Part shown: piece after piece, positions 32,356 through 35,489 of the stretch
How positions within the stretch are numbered: the stretch's first letter is position 1
Layout: the number at the start of each line of letters is the position of its first letter
Source of the DNA: an uncultured Muribaculaceae bacterium
GTDB lineage: Bacteria; Bacteroidota; Bacteroidia; Bacteroidales; Muribaculaceae
Assembly: GCA_947628285.1 (NCBI GenBank)
Contig: CANQZK010000003.1
Coordinates: 1-35,489 of the forward strand
Direction: 5' to 3'
Length of the DNA stretch: 35,489 bases
Translations under genes and position numbers: made by a program
Notes under the pieces: generated by a model
Database searches by the model: none
Seen by the model: only the letters and a program-made list of their open reading frames with translations
Told to the model about the DNA's origin: nothing

Positions 32356-32391
32356 GGGTAAAAAGGCTCTGTATATGGAGCCTCTTTACCC
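32356..32391 (-). promoter_or_regulatory. Hairpin between rplL and rpoB, candidate attenuator or processing site
   Basis: A 14-bp imperfect stem (32356-32369 with 32378-32391, one internal mismatch) encloses an 8-nt loop in the 128-nt rplL-rpoB gap. On the minus strand the stem is followed by CTTTGTG rather than a U-run, so full termination is unlikely. E. coli has a partial attenuator and an RNase III site at the same place, which suggests the role. Confidence 0.6.
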
Positions 32392-32413
32392 ATTATGCTG
32401 AGTGTCAGACTGT

Positions 32414-32788
32414 TTATTTGAGTTCGATTTCAGCGCCGGCTTCTTCGAGTTCTTTCTTCAGAGCCTCGGCTTCGTCTTTGGTAGCGCCTTCCTTGACTAC
32501 GCTGGGAGCATTGTCAACGAGTTCCTTGGCTTCCTTGAGGCCCAGGTTAGCTACGTCCTTAACTTTCTTTACGACCTGCAGTTTGTTTGCACCTGCGCTC
32601 TTGAGCACTACGTCGAACGAGGTCTTTTCTTCAGCGGCAGCGGCGCCGGCGGCGGGACCTGCGGCTACAGCTACAGCGGCAGCAGCGGGTTCGATGCCGT
32701 ATTCGTCCTTGAGGATCTGAGCGAGTTCGTTTACTTCCTTTACAGTGAGGTTAACAAGTTGTTCAGCAAAAGCTTTTAAATCTGCCAT
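32414..32788 (-). CDS. rplL: 50S ribosomal protein L7/L12
   Basis: The 124-residue stalk protein recruits translation GTPases. The N-terminal dimerisation helices (about 1-35), an Ala-rich hinge (about 36-53) and the compact C-terminal domain ([30 protein letters not shown]) follow the family plan. It lies 70 nt after rplJ, with which it forms the L10-L12 stalk. Confidence 0.98.
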   Translation of the reverse strand: MADLKAFAEQLVNLTVKEVNELAQILKDEYGIEPAAAAVAVAAGPAAGAAAAEEKTSFDVVLKSAGANKLQVVKKVKDVANLGLKEAKELVDNAPSVVKEGATKDEAEALKKELEEAGAEIELK

Positions 32789-32858
32789 TTTTGTATTTGT
32801 TTTGTTTTGTTATTGATTCGTTGTTTTTATGCGGAGAGAGGTTGTGGGTTTACCAAAT

Positions 32859-33380
32859 TTATTCTTTGGTCGAGAGGGTCTCTAAGATGCCATGCAGCTT
32901 GGTAGCGCCTGACTGAAGAGCGGACACGACATTCTTGGCGGGCGACTGCAGCAGGGCCACAACGTCGGCGATGAGTTCGTGCTTGCTCTTGATTGCTGCC
33001 AGGGCGTCCAGCTGGTCGGGACCTACGTATACGGTCTCTTCGACATAAGCGGCCTTCAGGGCGGGCAGTTTGTCGTCCTTGCCCACAAAATCCTTCAGCA
33101 GTTTGGCAGGTGCGTTGCCCACATTGGTGCACATCAGTGATGTGGCGCCGTGGAGCACCGGATAGAGTTCTTCGTAGTTGCCGTCAAGCGATTCCAGAGC
33201 CTTGTGCAGCAAGGTGTTCTTGACCACCATCAGTTTGATGTCGGCCTTGAAGCAGGCACAGCGCAGTGCGCTTGTCTTCTCGGCTCCCAGTCCGGCGGTC
33301 TCCACCAAATAGAAGCCGCTGTACTCCTTCAGAGTATCGGCAATGTTTGCTATAACCTTTGCTTTATCTTCCTTTTTCAT
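32859..33380 (-). CDS. rplJ: 50S ribosomal protein L10
   Basis: The 173-residue protein anchors L7/L12 dimers to the ribosome. It begins MKKEDKAKVIANIADTLKEY, shows the central KLMVVKNTLLHKAL block and ends in the helical region that binds L12. The gap to rplA is only 19 nt, too short for the long L10-binding leader known in E. coli, so feedback control, if present, must act elsewhere in the transcript. Confidence 0.98.
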   Translation of the reverse strand: MKKEDKAKVIANIADTLKEYSGFYLVETAGLGAEKTSALRCACFKADIKLMVVKNTLLHKALESLDGNYEELYPVLHGATSLMCTNVGNAPAKLLKDFVGKDDKLPALKAAYVEETVYVGPDQLDALAAIKSKHELIADVVALLQSPAKNVVSALQSGATKLHGILETLSTKE

Positions 33381-33399
33381 TTTCTCGGGTGTTTAAGGG

Positions 33400-34095
33400 T
33401 TAAGCTTCAACCGATTTGGCGTCGACCTTCAGGCCCGGGCTCATGGTTGAAGAAAGATAAATGCTCTTGATATAGGTACCCTTGGCGGTGGCGGGCTTCA
33501 GCTTGATCAGCGTGTTGATGAACTCGCGGGCGTTGTCGCGCATCTGCTCGGGGGTGAAGGACACCTTGCCGATTGATGTGTGAACAATACCGTTCTTGTC
33601 AACCTTGAAGTCGATCTTACCTTTCTTGACCTCTTCGACAGCCTTGGCTACGTCGACGGTCACGGTGCCGCTCTTGGGGTTAGGCATCAGGCCGCGGGGA
33701 CCGAGGATACGGCCCAGGGCACCGATCTTACCCATGATGGCGGGCTGAGTGATGATCACATCGACATCGGTCCAGCCACCTTTGATCTTGTTGATATATT
33801 CGTCCAGGCCCACGTAGTCGGCGCCGGCAGCCTTGGCGGCTTCCTCGGCGTCGGGGGTGCACAGTACCAGTACGCGGATGGTCTTGCCCGTGCCGTGAGG
33901 CAGGGTAACGACGCCACGTACCATCTGATTGGCCTTGCGGGGATCCACACCTAAACGCACGTCGATATCCAGCGATGCGTCGAATTTGGTAAAGGTGATT
34001 TCCTTAACCTTCTCTACGGCTTCCGCCAAGGTGTAGGTTTTCCCGGCTTCAATCTTTGCAAGGGCCAACTTTTGGTTCTTCGTAAGCTTACTCAT
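33400..34095 (-). CDS. rplA: 50S ribosomal protein L1
   Basis: The 231-residue L1 protein binds 23S rRNA at the L1 stalk and in many bacteria represses its own operon. The family signature [19 protein letters not shown] is intact (about 128-146), as is the N-terminal [21 protein letters not shown]-type start. It follows rplK after 20 nt. Confidence 0.98.
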   Translation of the reverse strand: MSKLTKNQKLALAKIEAGKTYTLAEAVEKVKEITFTKFDASLDIDVRLGVDPRKANQMVRGVVTLPHGTGKTIRVLVLCTPDAEEAAKAAGADYVGLDEYINKIKGGWTDVDVIITQPAIMGKIGALGRILGPRGLMPNPKSGTVTVDVAKAVEEVKKGKIDFKVDKNGIVHTSIGKVSFTPEQMRDNAREFINTLIKLKPATAKGTYIKSIYLSSTMSPGLKVDAKSVEA

Positions 34096-34115
34096 TTCGT
34101 AATTGAAGTTTTATG

Positions 34116-34556
34116 TTATTTACCGGGGAAATCGCCTTTAACGGTGATACCCATACTTCTGGCCGTACCGGCTACCATACGCATGGCAGACTCTACAGTA
34201 AAGCAGTTCAAATCAGGCATCTTGTCGGCAGCAATGGCCTGCACCTGTTCCCATGTGATTTCAGCCACTTTGTTACGGTTGGGTTCCTTGGAGCCTTTCT
34301 TAACTTTAGCGGCTTCCTTGAGCTGGATAGCTACAGGGGGAGTCTTTACGATAAAGTCGAATGATTTGTCGGTGTAGTATGTGATCACTACAGGCAGAAT
34401 CTTACCGGCTTTGTCCTGTGTGCGGGCATTGAATTGCTTGCAGAATTCCATGATGTTGATACCCTTCGAGCCCAGTGCGGGGCCTACGGGAGGCGAAGGA
34501 TTTGCAGCTCCGCCTTTAATCTGCAATTTGATTTGTCCAGCAATTTCTTTAGCCAT
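34116..34556 (-). CDS. rplK: 50S ribosomal protein L11
   Basis: The 146-residue L11 protein belongs to the GTPase-associated centre and is needed for stringent-response signalling by RelA-type enzymes. The proline-rich N-terminal segment with [20 protein letters not shown] and the C-terminal RNA-binding domain ([12 protein letters not shown]) are typical. The 68-nt gap to nusG has no clear terminator; it contains CTGGCCAG and a T-rich run, and could hold an L1-binding leader, which I cannot confirm. Confidence 0.98.
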   Translation of the reverse strand: MAKEIAGQIKLQIKGGAANPSPPVGPALGSKGINIMEFCKQFNARTQDKAGKILPVVITYYTDKSFDFIVKTPPVAIQLKEAAKVKKGSKEPNRNKVAEITWEQVQAIAADKMPDLNCFTVESAMRMVAGTARSMGITVKGDFPGK

Positions 34557-34624
34557 TGTAAAAACTAATTAAAAAAAATTGAATATATGGCGCTTGTTAA
34601 TCCGGCGTGCGTAACCTGGCCAGC

Positions 34625-35182
34625 TCACTCGCGCTCTACCTGCGAATTGTCGAGTTCCAACGGATTGGGACGACCGAAAATCTTGACCATCACGACAAGC
34701 TTCTTCTTCTCGCGGTCAACCTTCTCGATAACGCCGTTGAAGCCGTTGAAGGGGCCCTCGTTGACCTTGACGGTCTCGCCTACTATGTAGTCGTTGACTT
34801 CGTTATCCTCGGCGGCTTCAAGCTCATCGGCCGCACCAAGCATGCGCATGACCTCGCTCTCACGCAGGCGCTCGGGCTGGCTGCCCTTATCGCGTCCGCG
34901 CAGGAAGTCAATTACATTTGTGGTGTTGGTGAGCAGATGTATCACTTCGCCGCGAAGGTCAGCCTCGATGAATACGTAACCGCTGTAAAGATTGCGTTCT
35001 TTGACAATCTTCTTGCCGTTGCGTACTGCCATAACCTTCTCGGTGGGAATCAATACCTGAAACAAATAGTTGCCAAGATCGGTATTCTTGATCTGTGCGT
35101 CGAGAATCTCCTTAACCTTGGCTTCTTTTCCGGAAATGGCACGCAGTACGTACCAGCCCCTTTTTGATTCTGATTTTTCCAC
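34625..35182 (-). CDS. nusG: Transcription termination/antitermination factor NusG
   Basis: The 185-residue NusG binds RNA polymerase and couples it to Rho or the ribosome. The NGN domain begins with RGWYVLRAISGKEAKVKEIL, and the KOW domain is at about 128-180 (VGETVKVNEGPFNGFNGVIEKV). The start codon is GTG; no ATG or other start is available in frame nearby, so GTG is firm. It is 25 nt downstream of secE, the usual pairing. Confidence 0.97.
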   Translation of the reverse strand: MEKSESKRGWYVLRAISGKEAKVKEILDAQIKNTDLGNYLFQVLIPTEKVMAVRNGKKIVKERNLYSGYVFIEADLRGEVIHLLTNTTNVIDFLRGRDKGSQPERLRESEVMRMLGAADELEAAEDNEVNDYIVGETVKVNEGPFNGFNGVIEKVDREKKKLVVMVKIFGRPNPLELDNSQVERE

Positions 35183-35207
35183 TTTCCGATTAAGTTTACG
35201 AGGTTGA

Positions 35208-35402
35208 TTACAAGTTGTATACGAGGTGCATCAGGGCGTCGACAACCTGGTCCATGACGAAAATTATCAGAGCGATAATAACGGAAGCAATCATCACGAG
35301 AATCGCAGATTTTACGACCTGCGATTTTGTAGGCCAGGAAGTCTTGTAACGCAGTTCGTCGTATGACTCCTCTATATTCGTAAGTAGTTTAAGTTTCTTC
35401 AT
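35208..35402 (-). CDS. secE: Preprotein translocase subunit SecE
   Basis: The ATG at 35402 gives a 64-residue single-span SecE; a TTG two codons upstream (35408) is in frame but less likely. The cytoplasmic N-terminal amphipathic helix holds ESYDELRYKTSWPTK, with the conserved W-P pair, and one transmembrane helix follows (about 32-52). It stabilises SecY in the Sec translocon. The tRNA-Trp gene ends 14 nt upstream on the same strand. Confidence 0.96.
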   Translation of the reverse strand: MKKLKLLTNIEESYDELRYKTSWPTKSQVVKSAILVMIASVIIALIIFVMDQVVDALMHLVYNL

Positions 35403-35416
35403 TTTCAAAAATTAAG

Positions 35417-35489
35417 CACGGGAAGAGAGGCTCGAACTCCCGACACCTGGTTTTGGAGACCAGTGCTCTACCGACTGAGCTATTCCCGT
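35417..35489 (-). tRNA. trnW: tRNA-Trp (CCA anticodon)
   Basis: All arms can be drawn: acceptor ACGGGAA with TTCCCGT, D arm GCTC/GAGC, anticodon stem CTGGT/ACCAG with loop CTCCAAA (anticodon CCA), and T arm GGGAG-TTCGAGC-CTCTC. The discriminator base is G and the 3' CCA is not encoded. The 5' end lies at the last base of the window. Its place before secE, probably after tuf, is the standard Bacteroidota arrangement. Confidence 0.95.

Noticed and set aside
32854-32861. TAAATTTG on the minus strand, a possible promoter for rplL
   Set aside because: It overlaps the rplJ stop codon and no TTTG occurs at the -33 distance; an internal promoter is not supported.

Overview
The window looks like chromosome of a GC-rich member of the Bacteroidales, most likely a Muribaculaceae- or Prevotella-like gut commensal. 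The evidence is the Bacteroidota order tRNA-Trp, secE, nusG, rplK, rplA, rplJ, rplL, rpoB, rpoC; promoters of the Bacteroidota type (TTTG, about 20 bp, TAnnTTTG); a TPR/LuxR membrane-spanning regulator; an Omp28 family protein; and many secreted proteins ending in short beta-rich tails resembling type IX secretion sorting domains. The family-level placement is inference from gene style, not from a phylogeny.

Layout. (1) 139-8655, minus strand: three closely spaced genes (gaps 17 and 28 nt) for exported carbohydrate-associated proteins. In transcription order they are a 1249-residue ricin-like/helical-repeat protein, a 1009-residue protein made of a duplicated Ig-like/LamG-like/galactose-binding-like block, and a GH43-type enzyme whose visible active-site residues resemble exo-beta-1,3-galactanases. 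A bidirectional terminator lies at the end. (2) 8866-9873, plus: exported alpha/beta hydrolase. (3) 9944-15650, plus: complete tripartite RND efflux pump (outer-membrane factor, lipoprotein-like adaptor, HAE1 permease). (4) 15668-17374, minus: TPR/transmembrane/LuxR-type HTH regulator, convergent with the pump and divergent from the next operon. (5) 17667-23793, plus: three exported proteins (Omp28-like, propeller-like, fibronectin type III) downstream of a clean Bacteroidota promoter. (6) 23794-24143: two terminators around a REP/BIME-like inverted repeat. (7) 24144-35489, minus: the core transcription/translation cluster rpoC to tRNA-Trp.

How it fits together. Six proteins in groups 1 and 5 share an N-terminal export signal and a C-terminal sorting-like tail, so much of the accessory part codes for surface or secreted material. 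The GH43 operon plausibly binds and trims a galactan-type glycan at the surface. The TPR/LuxR regulator shares a 292-bp intergenic region with the Omp28 operon, with a canonical promoter on each strand and two palindromes between or near them; this makes that operon a better candidate target than the pump. No transposase, integrase, CRISPR array or phage gene was seen. The least described material is the two exported-protein operons and the regulatory region at 17375-17666.
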